A DNA stretch of 64,000 bases from Thalassomonas viridans (GCF_000948985.2 NZ_CP059733.1:2666001-2730000); one strand, 5' to 3'; shown: positions 35,585-45,109, numbered from the stretch's first letter. The notes: generated by a model not told the origin, from the sequence alone. A program made the numbers and translations.

Positions 35585-35773
35585 TATATTTCTCTTTTAT
35601 CGTGCAGGCCAGGCTAAATGCGGATTGATCAGGCAGTGAGGCATGGTTTGATAGAGAAAATTATTGCGAAAACGGTCTGAGGGGATTTTTTAGGAGTTCT
35701 GCCAGCTAACCGTGTTTTTTCTTTTGCATCAATCTGTGACGCGGCCTGTAACCTGTAATAAAGAGCACAAAAA

Positions 35774-35974
35774 AGCGCTTGTCTTTAGGGCCTGTTTATC
35801 TTTGGCCGTGAATGAGCTTTTTGGCTGTTTTTCCTCCTATCGGCGTTAGAAAAATGTCATGTAGAATAACTACACGTCCATTTTTCTGCCTTGACCTTTT
35901 ATTAGGTACAAGAAAAAACAGCTCAAAAATCTTCATCCCCTCCAAAAATAAACAGACCCTAATAAACAAGCGCT
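35774..35974 (-). terminator. Rho-independent terminator of the peroxidase gene, its loop interrupted by a mobile element
   Basis: Read on the minus strand after the peroxidase stop, the arm AGCGCTTGT (plus 35966-35974) pairs with ACAAGCGCT (plus 35774-35782), followed by six T residues. The family B element at 35788-35959 with TA flanks sits exactly in the loop. Removing the element and one TA restores a normal hairpin with a loop of nine bases. Confidence 0.75.
35788..35959 (+). mobile_element. Family B mobile element (MITE-like), complete copy
   Basis: 172 bp bounded by inverted repeats GGGCCTGTTTATCTTTGG (left) and, reversed, GGGTCTGTTTATTTTTGG (right), flanked by TA on both sides. The centre is a second imperfect palindrome (AGAAAAATG, CATGTAG, CTACACG, CATTTTTCT). 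No coding capacity. TA flanks suit a transposase of the IS630/Tc1-mariner type or one with the same target; the source element is not in the window. Confidence 0.8.
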
Positions 35975-35995
35975 GATGTTTGAGGGCTGGCAGGT

Positions 35996-37393
35996 CTAGT
36001 CGGCTAAGCTCAGGCCGCTGGGCAGCTGATCCGGCACGACATTAAGTTTATTCAGGGAGCCGGGGTCGGTTAACGCCGACAGAAACGCTAAGATCTGGTT
36101 GATTTCACGTTCGGAAAGCGGGTCGCCGGAAACAGAGAGTTTAGGGGACAAAGTGGTGAGCAGGGTATTAATGGTATCGGCGTCGTTGACAAACATGCCT
36201 GACAGCTCCGGTTCAATTTGTGTGGCATCGTAATTGGCCAGGCTGGTTTGTGGGTCCAGATGGTGCCTGACGGCATCGGCTAATTTGGCATAGGCGCCGT
36301 TGTGGAAGTAGGGGGCTTCAAGTTCGACATTACGTAATGAAGGGGTACGGAACTTGAAATTGTCCGCCGGGTCTTGGGTAATGGCCCCCCGGCCTAAATC
36401 CAGCGGTGCGGCATCTCCCCGGCCTGTGCCTACCTGGGGGGCGGCGATATTATGAAAATCGAGATCCGTTTGCAGGCCGCCGCTGTGGCAATTGACGCAA
36501 TTGGCCCGGCCATAAAAGAGCAGGGCGCCCCGTTTTGCCCGTTTGGACAGCGCCTTGTTATTGCCTTTAAGGTAGAGGTCGAAGGGAGAGTTTAATGCCG
36601 TGAATTCGTCTGTCATAAAGGCGCCGATTGCCTCACCGATATGGCTGATATCCAACTCGCTTTCGGGCACCCCCGGGAAGGCGTTGGCGAGCAAGTCGTT
36701 ATAGCCGTCGTGGGCTGTGACCCGTGCGGTAACTAAGTCCCAGATTTGTACGAAATCTTCATTACCCAGTTCGCTCATTTCATTGGCCTGGCCAAAAATG
36801 TCGGTTTGTCCGGGAAAACCGCGCATTTCTTCGTCCGGGGTAACCGGAATGATGGTAAAAGCTGCCAGGGCGCTGGAAAAATTTTGTGGCGTAGCGGCAC
36901 CTGCCGGTGAAAAGAAGCCGGTTTCCGGCGTGCCTCCCAGGCGGCCATCCCAGAACATAGTGGTCCATTGCGCCACGCCCCGGTTCCAAAGGCTGGGGGT
37001 ATTTCTCGGCAGGAACTGGAAATATTCATCGCCGTTTTGCCGCCTGGCAGGGCCGAGTCCGATAGCACCCTGGCCGCGCGACTGGCTCTGGCCGTCGGCG
37101 GAGCCTAACAGCGGGTTATGGCAGGTGGCGCAGGAGATATTTCTGCGCCCGGAAATCTCTTTTTCAAAAAACAGGTTACGTCCCAGCGCCACTAAGGCCG
37201 GCGGCTGGGAAGGGGGCGGCGTTACCTGGGTGACATTGTGATTGTTTAATCTCGCCCGTAATTGCTGATCAAGTGACCGGGAGCCGTGCTCGGTTGCCGG
37301 GGCACTTAAAGCACTCAGGGGTAAGCCGGTTAACAGGGGTAACAGGATTAACCGGCGGCTGGCCGTTTTTATCTTAGTTAAGGTAAGCATCAT
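35996..37393 (-). CDS. Di-haem cytochrome c peroxidase/MauG family protein
   Basis: Exported c-type cytochrome of 465 residues with a signal peptide (cleavage near ALSAPA). Two haem-attachment motifs are visible, CATCH (about residue 84) and CVNCH (about 300). The segment RTPSLRNVELEAPYFHNGAY is the typical peroxidase/MauG C-terminal signature. It is longer than classical CcpA (about 330) owing to extra sequence around residues 95-230. It reduces peroxide or oxidises a partner protein in the periplasm. Start ATG 37393 with CGGAG upstream. A second, shorter homologue lies at 43843. Confidence 0.9.
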   Translation of the reverse strand: MMLTLTKIKTASRRLILLPLLTGLPLSALSAPATEHGSRSLDQQLRARLNNHNVTQVTPPPSQPPALVALGRNLFFEKEISGRRNISCATCHNPLLGSADGQSQSRGQGAIGLGPARRQNGDEYFQFLPRNTPSLWNRGVAQWTTMFWDGRLGGTPETGFFSPAGAATPQNFSSALAAFTIIPVTPDEEMRGFPGQTDIFGQANEMSELGNEDFVQIWDLVTARVTAHDGYNDLLANAFPGVPESELDISHIGEAIGAFMTDEFTALNSPFDLYLKGNNKALSKRAKRGALLFYGRANCVNCHSGGLQTDLDFHNIAAPQVGTGRGDAAPLDLGRGAITQDPADNFKFRTPSLRNVELEAPYFHNGAYAKLADAVRHHLDPQTSLANYDATQIEPELSGMFVNDADTINTLLTTLSPKLSVSGDPLSEREINQILAFLSALTDPGSLNKLNVVPDQLPSGLSLAD

Positions 37394-37654
37394 TGCATTC
37401 TCCGTTGTTGCAAATATTGAACAATGAAAAGCCTGGGTCCGTGTAAAGCTGGATAGGACAAATATATGGCGAGCACTTTGCCGTTAGCAGCACAGGGCAG
37501 AGCGCTCATTTGCGTATAGATGACAGCAGTCTTGATGACTCAGGAGAAGTAATAGAGGCGGTTTGCCAATTTGTACATTACACCGGATTACAGGAGAAAC
37601 GGCGTCAGTGTTGTCCCGGTCCTGCTCTGGTTGACAGAGGGGGCTATTACCTGG

Positions 37655-37686
37655 AAAAAATTAAGGCAGGGCCGAATCTGCCTTAA
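37655..37686 (-). terminator. Rho-independent terminator of the kinase/ACAD operon
   Basis: Nine-base arms TTAAGGCAG (37661-37669) and CTGCCTTAA (37678-37686) with an 8-nt loop; on the minus strand they are followed by six T residues. The rest of the 317-bp gap 37394-37710 shows nothing recognisable besides the peroxidase upstream region. Confidence 0.85.
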
Positions 37687-37710
37687 TAATGTTTGGCTTA
37701 AAGTGCGGAG

Positions 37711-38763
37711 CTAGCAGCTGCCGATACTGATGTTTTCTTTGTTGATAATGTCCAGCGCCATCAATGCCAGCGGCTGGACAAAAGCGCCTGCTTTGGCGGC
37801 GTCCCTGTTTGAGGCATTCCCCTGGACGGCGCGTTTGGCAATGCCCTGGGCTATGGCTGCCAGGCGGAAGAAGCTGAAGGCGAGATAAAAACTCCAGTTG
37901 TCTATCTGCCCCAGTCCCATACGTTGGCAATAGCGCTCGACATACTCCTGCTCATCGGGAATGCCCAGACTGGCCCGGTCGATTCCCTGTAAGCCGTCAA
38001 TCGTGCCCATTCCCTGGGGCATGCGCAGTTGCATACACTGGTAGGCGAGATCGGCAAAAGGATGCCCTAAAGTTGATAACTCCCAGTCGAGCACGGCGAT
38101 AATTTTTGGCTCTTGGGGATGAAACATGATGTTGTCGAGGCGAAAATCCCCGTGCACCAGGGAGATGCGGCCATCATCCTCGGGCAGGTTGTCTTCCAGC
38201 CAAAGGTTTAACTCATCCATGGCGATATTTTTTTGCAGCTCGGATGCCCGGTATTGCTCGCTCCAGCGGGTTAACTGGCGCCGGAAATAATTGCCGGGTC
38301 TGGCATAGTCGCTTAAACCGCAGGCATGTATATCAACCTGGTGCAGGTCCACCAGCACCCGGCTCATGGCGTCATACATTTCACCCCTGACAGCCTTGCT
38401 GTCTATTTGCTTTAAGGCGGCGTCCCAATATACCCGGCCGTCACAAAACTCCATGACATAGAACATGGCGCCGATAAGGCTTTTGTCTTCACATAAGTGA
38501 TAAACACGGGGGACGGGAACCCGGGTGTTTTTCAGGGCGGCCAATACCCGGTATTCACGGTCGACCGCATGGGCGGATTTGAGCAACTTGCCTTGAGGCT
38601 GGCTGCGCAGGACATAACAGCCGGACGGGGCGGTGAGCTTGTATGTCGGGTTGGATTGCCCGCCGGTGAATTTCTCCAGGGTAACAGGCCCTTGAAAACC
38701 CGCCAGGTGTTCGCTCAGGTAGGCGGTTAATTTTTCTGTGTCCAAAGTGTTTTTTTGCGGCAT
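37711..38763 (-). CDS. Aminoglycoside-phosphotransferase-fold kinase, ACAD10/LvaA-like
   Basis: Kinase of 350 residues with the APH fold: catalytic loop LVHGDFRLDNIMFH and metal motif AVLDWELSTLGHP are intact, and the N-terminal GGQSNPTYKL is the glycine loop. Relatives next to acyl-CoA dehydrogenases (LvaA of the levulinate pathway, the N-terminal kinase of ACAD10/11) phosphorylate 4-hydroxyacyl-CoA. The next gene is an ACAD11-like dehydrogenase, so it probably does the same here. It is the last gene of the operon, before a terminator. Substrate chain length is unknown. Confidence 0.85.
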   Translation of the reverse strand: MPQKNTLDTEKLTAYLSEHLAGFQGPVTLEKFTGGQSNPTYKLTAPSGCYVLRSQPQGKLLKSAHAVDREYRVLAALKNTRVPVPRVYHLCEDKSLIGAMFYVMEFCDGRVYWDAALKQIDSKAVRGEMYDAMSRVLVDLHQVDIHACGLSDYARPGNYFRRQLTRWSEQYRASELQKNIAMDELNLWLEDNLPEDDGRISLVHGDFRLDNIMFHPQEPKIIAVLDWELSTLGHPFADLAYQCMQLRMPQGMGTIDGLQGIDRASLGIPDEQEYVERYCQRMGLGQIDNWSFYLAFSFFRLAAIAQGIAKRAVQGNASNRDAAKAGAFVQPLALMALDIINKENISIGSC

Positions 38764-38794
38764 TTGCTCATTTCCTTATCGTTATAAACAGGCC

Positions 38795-40012
38795 CTATGA
38801 TTCGTTTGCATAATGTTTTACCAGTTCGCGGCCAAGCTGCATCATATGCACCTGGTCCGGGCCGTCGGCCAGGCGCAGGGTACGTTGCCCGGCGTACATA
38901 TGAGCCAGGAAGGTATCCTGGCTGACCCCGGTAGCGCCATGGCACTGAATGGCGCGGTCCAACACCTCAAGCGCCATATTGGGGGCAATGATTTTGATCA
39001 TGGCAATCAGGTCTTTGGCGGCTTTATTGCCGTGTTGATCCATTTTTTGCGCCGCCTTTAAGGTCAGTAACCTCGCCTGTTCGATCTGGCAAGCGGACTT
39101 GGCGATGTCTTCCCGTATTGATTGCTGCTTGCTTAGCGGCTGGCCGAATACCTGCCTTTCATTAACCCGTTTGCACATCAGCTCAAGGGCGCGCTGGGCG
39201 GCGCCGACCGAGCGCATGCAGTGGTGAATCCTGCCGGGCCCCAGACGTCCCTGGGCGATTTCAAACCCCCGGCCTTCCCCCAGGATAATATTACCGGCAG
39301 GCACCCGGACATTGTCAAAAATAATTTCCGCATGGCCTTCGGGAGCGTCCTGATAGCCAAAGACCTGCATCGGGCGGATTATATGTACGCCGGGAGTCTC
39401 TTTGGGCACCAGCACCTGGGATTGCTGGAGGTAGCGGTTGGGGTTGGTAGCATCAGTTTTGCCCATGACGATCAGCAGTTGGCACTGCTCCCGGCAGGCG
39501 CCGCTGATATAGAACTTTTTACCGTTGATAACATATTCATCGCCGTCGCGCGTGATACTGGTGGCGATATTGGTGGCGTCACTGGAAGCGACATCCGGCT
39601 CTGTCATAGCAAAAGCCGAGCGGATCTCTCCCGAAAGTAGCGGCTCTAACCAGCGCTGTTTTTGCGCTTCGCTGCCGTATTTGGCCAGCACCTCCATATT
39701 GCCGGTATCGGGGGCGGCGCAGTTAAACACTTCCGGCGCCCAGATCACCTGTCCCATGATTTCTGCCAGGGGGGCATATTCAAAGTTGGTGAGGCCGCCG
39801 CTGTATTTGCCATAACTTCGCGGCAGGAATAAATTCCACAGTCCCCGGGCCTTAGCCCTGGCTTTTAAGGCCTCCATTAACGGCGGTGTCGACCAGGGAT
39901 TTTCCGCCAGCTGGCGCTGCATTTCATCTTCTGCCGGGAACACATGCTCCTGCATAAAGTCCGTTAATTTTGCCCTCAGGCCGTTGACCTTGTCGCTGTA
40001 TTCAAAATTCAT
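38795..40012 (-). CDS. Acyl-CoA dehydrogenase, ACAD11-like
   Basis: Acyl-CoA dehydrogenase of 405 residues with [16 protein letters not shown] and the C-terminal [29 protein letters not shown] signature that is typical of the ACAD10/11 branch. This branch handles 4-phosphoacyl-CoA in 4-hydroxy acid breakdown. I set the start at ATG 40012 with AGGAAG upstream; TTG 40015 just before it is less likely. It lies 31 bp before the kinase gene in the same operon. Confidence 0.9.
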   Translation of the reverse strand: MNFEYSDKVNGLRAKLTDFMQEHVFPAEDEMQRQLAENPWSTPPLMEALKARAKARGLWNLFLPRSYGKYSGGLTNFEYAPLAEIMGQVIWAPEVFNCAAPDTGNMEVLAKYGSEAQKQRWLEPLLSGEIRSAFAMTEPDVASSDATNIATSITRDGDEYVINGKKFYISGACREQCQLLIVMGKTDATNPNRYLQQSQVLVPKETPGVHIIRPMQVFGYQDAPEGHAEIIFDNVRVPAGNIILGEGRGFEIAQGRLGPGRIHHCMRSVGAAQRALELMCKRVNERQVFGQPLSKQQSIREDIAKSACQIEQARLLTLKAAQKMDQHGNKAAKDLIAMIKIIAPNMALEVLDRAIQCHGATGVSQDTFLAHMYAGQRTLRLADGPDQVHMMQLGRELVKHYANES

Positions 40013-40061
40013 CAATGCTTCCTGTTGTTGCCTTTATGTGCTTTTACTTACCGTTAGCGTT

Positions 40062-40829
40062 TTAACCGATCAGGTAGCCGCCATCGACGTTAATGCAGGT
40101 GCCTGTAGTGTAACTTGCCGCATCTGAAACCAGATAAAGCACGGTACCGGCCATTTCTTCGGGTTGGGCGACGCGTTTCATGGGAACATGGGCCATGGCC
40201 TGCTTTAATATCGCCGGGTTATTGATCAGGGTGGAGGCAAATTTTGTGTCTGTGGCCCCGGGCAACAGGGCATTGACCCGGATGTTAAATTGCGCGCATT
40301 CTTTGGCAAAAGCCTGGGTCATGGAGATCACCGCGGCCTTGGTGATGGAATAAATACCCTGCATCTCGCCGGGAATCACGCCGTTGACGGAAGCGACATT
40401 GACTATGGCGCCGCCTTTTTCTTTCATCAGTTTGGCGCCGGCGCTGGACATAAAGAAATAACCGCGGATATTAACATCGACGGTTTTTTGGAAGCTGCCC
40501 AAGTCGGTTTCCAGAATATGGCCGAAGTAGGGGTTGGCGGCGGCATTGTTGATGAGGATATCCAGGCGGCCGTGCTGCTCGGTGATCTGTGCAAAGATAT
40601 TGTCGATTTGCGTCATATCGCCGATATGACAGGCAATTGCCTGGGCGCTGCCGCCCTGTGCGACAATCTCGTCCACCACCCGTTGGCAGCCGTCGAGTTT
40701 GCGGCTGGACACGATGACATGGGCGCCGGATTGTGCCAGTAATTTTGCGATATACTCGCCGATACCCCGGCTGGCGCCTGTGACTAGGGCGATCTTGCCG
40801 CTTAAATCGAATAAGCTGTTGCTGGTCAT
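40062..40829 (-). CDS. SDR family oxidoreductase
   Basis: NAD(P)-dependent short-chain dehydrogenase of 255 residues with TGASRGIG, NNAAANPYF, SVNGV, catalytic YSITK and the NALLPGATDT loop. The C-terminal GTCINVDGGY is the usual end. The start ATG 40829 has GGGAG 7 nt upstream. In this operon it may oxidise a hydroxyacyl intermediate; no specific substrate can be read. Confidence 0.9.
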   Translation of the reverse strand: MTSNSLFDLSGKIALVTGASRGIGEYIAKLLAQSGAHVIVSSRKLDGCQRVVDEIVAQGGSAQAIACHIGDMTQIDNIFAQITEQHGRLDILINNAAANPYFGHILETDLGSFQKTVDVNIRGYFFMSSAGAKLMKEKGGAIVNVASVNGVIPGEMQGIYSITKAAVISMTQAFAKECAQFNIRVNALLPGATDTKFASTLINNPAILKQAMAHVPMKRVAQPEEMAGTVLYLVSDAASYTTGTCINVDGGYLIG

Positions 40830-40890
40830 ATTTTTGCTCCCTTTAATTGTTCCTGCTTATGTTGTGTGCTGTTTTTAAATACTTTTTTGT

Positions 40891-41637
40891 TTAGACCTGA
40901 GTGATCCATTCCCTGCCGGCAATCTCCAGGTGGCGGTAGTTGTTAACATAGTCGATATGTAAACCTTGCCGTGACAACAGCAGTTTTGTCACCCCGGTAT
41001 TGGTCAGCTGCTGGCTGATGGTAAGCGCCTGCTGATCCCCCAGCCCCAGGACATGGCCGATGATCACCGAAATAGGGCCGCCGGAGGTAAATATCAGGAT
41101 ATTTTGGGTGGCCTGCCGGTTATCGGTTTGCCGGTTTTCCTGCAGTAAGGAGCGACGCTCTTGGGAGATCACCTCTTGCAGGGCATCAAGGCAGCCTTGC
41201 TTAAATTGCAGCCAGCTTTGTTGGTAATTATCATAAGCCCCGCTGATCCAGCGTTGCATGGCATGGGTAAACTCCTGCCTGAAAAAAGCCCGCGGGTTTT
41301 CCTGCCCGGCAATATCGGCCTGCATGTGCCGGTAATCCCGCCATTTGGGGTTATAACGGGCCAGGACATCTAAGTGATCAAACTCATTAAAGCCCGGATG
41401 TTTTAACAGCGGCAGGTTTTTCTCCTTGTCGGCGGATAAAAAGTAGGCGGATAAAAAAGCATCGGCACTTTGCCCGTGACGCAATAAGTGACCGCTATAA
41501 CACTTATCCGGCGCCGTTAATGCCTGCCAGTGCTCTCCCAGCAGTTGTGCTTGCCTGACCCCTTTGTCGGATAACTGGTCATAGTCGGCTTTGCCAAAAC
41601 TGGCCTGGCCGTGTCGGATTAAATAGAGTGCTGCCAT
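40891..41637 (-). CDS. Histidine phosphatase family protein
   Basis: Protein of 248 residues of the phosphoglycerate mutase/histidine phosphatase superfamily. The catalytic LIRHGQASFG is at the N-terminus, and FTSGGPISVIIGH carries the second catalytic histidine region. It lies between two SDR genes of an operon that also encodes a kinase, so it might remove a phosphate added by that kinase or recycle a phosphorylated intermediate. This is an inference from context. Confidence 0.88.
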   Translation of the reverse strand: MAALYLIRHGQASFGKADYDQLSDKGVRQAQLLGEHWQALTAPDKCYSGHLLRHGQSADAFLSAYFLSADKEKNLPLLKHPGFNEFDHLDVLARYNPKWRDYRHMQADIAGQENPRAFFRQEFTHAMQRWISGAYDNYQQSWLQFKQGCLDALQEVISQERRSLLQENRQTDNRQATQNILIFTSGGPISVIIGHVLGLGDQQALTISQQLTNTGVTKLLLSRQGLHIDYVNNYRHLEIAGREWITQV

Positions 41638-41706
41638 AGTGTTTTTTTGTTCTACCTTGCCCTTACTTTCTCTTTTGTTTTTATCTTTGCCCGTGTTTTC
41701 GGGACA

Positions 41707-42555
41707 TCAGCCCGGCGGTGTGGCTGCCGTTTTGCTGTTGTCGGGCTTTGGCGGTGAAAAAAGTTTTGTCACTTTCTTTTTCATCAGCCAGTCAAAAACA
41801 GCAGGCAGGTAACGTTTTAGCAGCCATAACCTGCGTTCGGCCTTATGGCTTAAAACCCAAAAACTGCCGGTTTGTGCTGAGGTAAAAATATCATCCGCGA
41901 TATCTTCTGCGCTGATGGCAGAGCGGGCCATTAAACGGCTGAGCCGCTGTGGCAGGCCGTCTATGGTGGATTTCATCGACTCGGCCAGGTTGGTTTGGAA
42001 AAACGCCGGACACACGACACTGATGCCGATATTAAAGGGGGCCAATTCATGTTTAAGGGTTTCGGATAAGGCGATAACCCCGGCTTTAGAGACGTTATAG
42101 CTGCTCATTTGCGGTGCATTGATTAACCCTGCGGCGGAGGCAATATTGACAAAATAGCCCGAGCCTTGTTGCTTAAATAAGGGAGCAAAGGTTTGGCAGC
42201 CGCGCACTACGCCAAGCAGGTTGATGTCCAGCACCTGTTGCCAGTCGCCGACAGAGACCTGGTCAATTGGGCCTGCCGTGCCGGCGATACCGGCATTGTT
42301 GATCACCAGGTCAACCCCCTGCCAGCGGCTGATCAAGGCTTCTTTGACGGCAAGTAAATCTTCAGTCCGGGTAACGTCACACTCAATAAAAAAGGCTTCG
42401 GCGCCCGATGCCGTTAATGCCTCGGCTGTGGCCTCTCCCCGTTGCCGGTGGCGATCGCCAATACATACCCGGTAACCTGCGCCGGCATATTTAAAGGCAA
42501 TGGCCTTGCCTAAACCGCTGGCGCCTCCGGTAATAAAGATCCTTTTCCCTGACAT
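41707..42555 (-). CDS. SDR family oxidoreductase
   Basis: Short-chain dehydrogenase of about 282 residues with TGGASGLG, NNAGIAG, catalytic YNVSK and PAFFQTN after the active site. The C-terminal 50 residues are basic and carry RRLWLLKRYLPAVFDWLMKK, a likely membrane-surface helix. The start is ATG 42555 (MSGKRIFITGG); a longer frame to 42627 overlaps the regulatory region. It is the first gene of the operon, divergent from the LysR gene. Confidence 0.87.
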   Translation of the reverse strand: MSGKRIFITGGASGLGKAIAFKYAGAGYRVCIGDRHRQRGEATAEALTASGAEAFFIECDVTRTEDLLAVKEALISRWQGVDLVINNAGIAGTAGPIDQVSVGDWQQVLDINLLGVVRGCQTFAPLFKQQGSGYFVNIASAAGLINAPQMSSYNVSKAGVIALSETLKHELAPFNIGISVVCPAFFQTNLAESMKSTIDGLPQRLSRLMARSAISAEDIADDIFTSAQTGSFWVLSHKAERRLWLLKRYLPAVFDWLMKKKVTKLFSPPKPDNSKTAATPPG

Positions 42556-42678
42556 AAGTTCCGGGCTCCTCAAATAAAAGATTGTTATGTCCTGTAGCGC
42601 CTGACGATATCGCCGCAGGCCAGGCATGAAATTTTGATTGTTGACTTATGCTATGCCCGTCATCAAAATTAAACAAAT

Positions 42679-42716
42679 GAATATTCTTAATAGTCAACTA
42701 TTCAGATAACGAATAG
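42679..42716. promoter_or_regulatory. Candidate LysR-type operator region
   Basis: Nested inverted repeats lie between the divergent SDR and LysR genes: GAATATTC (42679-42686), AATAGT with ACTATT (42689-42694, 42697-42702) and CTATTC with GAATAG (42698-42703, 42711-42716). All share the GAATA/TATTC half-site, about 50-90 bp before the LysR start. Confidence 0.5.
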
Positions 42717-42768
42717 AGGTTTGCAGTATCGGCCAGTTTTGCGTGTCGTTTGCTATGAGAGGGAGTAG

Positions 42769-43707
42769 ATGGATTTAAACTTGTTTAAGGTATTTGAGGC
42801 GATTTATGCCCAGGGCAATATCACCCTGGCCGCGAGGGCTTTGAACCTGTCGCAGCCTGCGGTAAGCCATGCCCTGGCAAAATTGCGCACACAGTTTGAC
42901 GATCCCCTGTTTACCCGGCAGGGCAACCGGATGCGGCCAACGGCGGTGGCTAAAAACGTGATCGGCGAAGTGAGGCAGGCCCTGCATCAGCTTCAGGTGA
43001 GTTTGCAGCAGTCGCGGCACTTTGATCCCCTCAACAGCCAGAAACACTGTAACCTGGCCCTGCATGCCTCATTGGAAGCCCTGTATTTACCTCCCCTGAT
43101 GTCGGCGCTAAACCGGCAGGCGCCGAATATCAATTTGACCAGTATCCGGGCAAGGCGCAGGGAGATGGAGCATAAACTTGCCTGTGGCGATGTCGATCTC
43201 GCCATTGACGTGCTTTTGCCCGTCGGTGAGAGTATCAGGCACAGGCGAATGCAAAATGACCGCCTGGTTGTGGTGGCCGGTGAGGGCCATAGCGTGCTGG
43301 CGCAGGCCCGGCAGCTGGATTTGGCCACTTACCTTAAACACAGCCATATCCTGGTGTCTTCCCGGGTGTCGGGGCCGGGGATTGAAGATTTTGAACTGGG
43401 GCGTTTGGGGTTGCAACGCCGGGTGGGACTAAGGTGCCAGCAGTTATTTTCTGCCTGCCTGGTGGCGGCTTCAAGTGAGATGTTGCTGACCCTGCCGGAG
43501 ACGGCGGCGAAGGTCTTTGCCGCTATGCTGGCGATTAAGGTTTATCCGTTGCCGGTTGATTTGCCCGGGATAGATGTACACTTGTACTGGCATTTAAATG
43601 CCGATAAAGATCCCGCCAATCTGTGGTTAAGGGAGCAGCTGCTAACCGCCGCTTCCGGGACAGGGATTAGGGCTGAACCGGATACGGCAAAAAAGACTGC
43701 TGGTTAA
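42769..43707 (+). CDS. LysR family transcriptional regulator
   Basis: Activator or repressor of 312 residues. The N-terminal helix-turn-helix is typical (IYAQGNITLAARALNLSQPA then VSHALAKLR), followed by the periplasmic-binding-protein-like effector domain. Start ATG 42769 with GAGGGAG upstream. It is divergent from the five-gene catabolic operon and probably controls it through the repeats at 42679-42716. The effector is unknown, though an acyl or hydroxy acid is likely. Confidence 0.9.
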   Translation: MDLNLFKVFEAIYAQGNITLAARALNLSQPAVSHALAKLRTQFDDPLFTRQGNRMRPTAVAKNVIGEVRQALHQLQVSLQQSRHFDPLNSQKHCNLALHASLEALYLPPLMSALNRQAPNINLTSIRARRREMEHKLACGDVDLAIDVLLPVGESIRHRRMQNDRLVVVAGEGHSVLAQARQLDLATYLKHSHILVSSRVSGPGIEDFELGRLGLQRRVGLRCQQLFSACLVAASSEMLLTLPETAAKVFAAMLAIKVYPLPVDLPGIDVHLYWHLNADKDPANLWLREQLLTAASGTGIRAEPDTAKKTAG

Positions 43708-43842
43708 AGTACCGGGGCCGCTGTTCGCCCAGCTTGGCAGCTGCCGTGATAAAATTGTTATAATTTTTGTGAGTTTTTAGCGGGACTTGAGGTATTTTCG
43801 GATGTTAGACTGTTAGCCGCAATTAACAAGGAAGCTAACAAT

Positions 43843-44841
43843 ATGAAATCTAATCTCTTTTTATCCCTTCTAGTCAGCGGTTTTTCTTTATCCGTTTTTG
43901 CGCAAGAGCCTATCCAGGTGATAGAACCGGCCAAGATCGGCAACGCCGCTAAGGTTGAATTAGGGAAAAAGTTATTTTTTGATCCCAGGTTGTCCAAGTC
44001 GGGGATTATCAGCTGTAATTCCTGCCATAACCTTGCCAGCAGCGGTACGGATAACCTACCGACCTCTATCGGCCATGGCTGGGCGGAAGGGCCGATAAAT
44101 TCCCCCACAGTGTTTAATGCCAGCTATAACCTGGCGCAATTTTGGGACGGCCGGGCGGCAGATTTAAAAGAGCAGGCCGGTGGTCCGATAGTGGCCGAGG
44201 TGGAAATGGCGTCGAGCCATGACATCGTTGTAAAAACCCTGGCGGGCATTCCCCAGTATCAGCAGGAGTTTTCCGCGGTATACGGTAAAGGCGGGATCGA
44301 CATAGATAAAGTCACCGATGCCATTGCCGCTTTCGAAACGACCCTGGTGACCCCGAATTCTGATTTTGACCTCTGGCTAAAAGGGGACAATAAAGCCTTG
44401 TCGGCGCAACAGCTGCGCGGCTATCAAACCTTTAAAGAAATTGGCTGTATTGCCTGCCATAACGGGCCGGCAGTCGGCGCCAACAGTTACCAGAAAATGG
44501 GCGTGGTTAAACCTTATGTCACAAAAAACAAATCCCTGGGGCGTTATGGCGTCACTGCCCGCGACGGGGATAAGCATGTTTTTAAAGTACCGACATTAAG
44601 GAATATCGAACTGACAGCACCTTATTTCCATGACGGCGCGGTCTGGGATCTGGCCGAGGCGGTGAATGTGATGGCGGAAATCCAGCTGGGTAAAACATTA
44701 ACGGCGCAGCAGTCTTCGGATATCGTTGCCTTTTTAAAAACCCTGACCGGCGAGCGTCCGCAGATCGTTCTGCCCCTGTTGCCGCCTTCTCCGGATACTA
44801 TGTTTAAAGCCGGTGAAGAAGTTGAACTGGCCGAGGAATAA
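43843..44841 (+). CDS. Periplasmic di-haem cytochrome c peroxidase
   Basis: Exported peroxidase of 332 residues, the classical length. The signal peptide is MKSNLFLSLLVSGFSLSVFA. Haem sites CNSCH (about residue 60) and CIACH (about 204) are intact, and FKVPTLRNIELTAPYFHDGA is the C-terminal signature. It reduces hydrogen peroxide to water using electrons from small cytochromes. Stand-alone gene next to the LysR gene. Shares the plan of the longer homologue at 35996 but is clearly a different subgroup. Confidence 0.93.
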   Translation: MKSNLFLSLLVSGFSLSVFAQEPIQVIEPAKIGNAAKVELGKKLFFDPRLSKSGIISCNSCHNLASSGTDNLPTSIGHGWAEGPINSPTVFNASYNLAQFWDGRAADLKEQAGGPIVAEVEMASSHDIVVKTLAGIPQYQQEFSAVYGKGGIDIDKVTDAIAAFETTLVTPNSDFDLWLKGDNKALSAQQLRGYQTFKEIGCIACHNGPAVGANSYQKMGVVKPYVTKNKSLGRYGVTARDGDKHVFKVPTLRNIELTAPYFHDGAVWDLAEAVNVMAEIQLGKTLTAQQSSDIVAFLKTLTGERPQIVLPLLPPSPDTMFKAGEEVELAEE

Positions 44842-44917
44842 TATTTCCGGATGGTAAAGCGCAAAAGGGATAATGGGCTAAAATTAAAGGTGCCATTGCT
44901 TAGAGAAGGTGAGTGTT

Positions 44918-45109
44918 ATGTATAAAGGTCGTTATGAAGTTCGCAGTGATATGGAATATAAGGACGACAATCTCTATATGAAAGCCGGTGATAAGTTTGA
45001 TCTTACCGACAACCATAAGGGCGACAGGGTTGAAATCATTGTTGATGGTAAAACCTATTATGTCGATCAGGATGTGATCTCAACTTGCTCAAAAGCGCTT
45101 AGGTATTAA
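44918..45109 (+). CDS. Small hypothetical protein (63 aa)
   Basis: A 63-residue protein that starts MYKGRYEVRSDMEYK and is mostly beta-strand-like and charged. ATG 44918 has AAGGTGAG about 7 nt upstream; a GTG at 44909 overlaps that site. It is followed by a strong terminator, which supports a real, independent transcript. Function not recognised. Confidence 0.6.
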   Translation: MYKGRYEVRSDMEYKDDNLYMKAGDKFDLTDNHKGDRVEIIVDGKTYYVDQDVISTCSKALRY

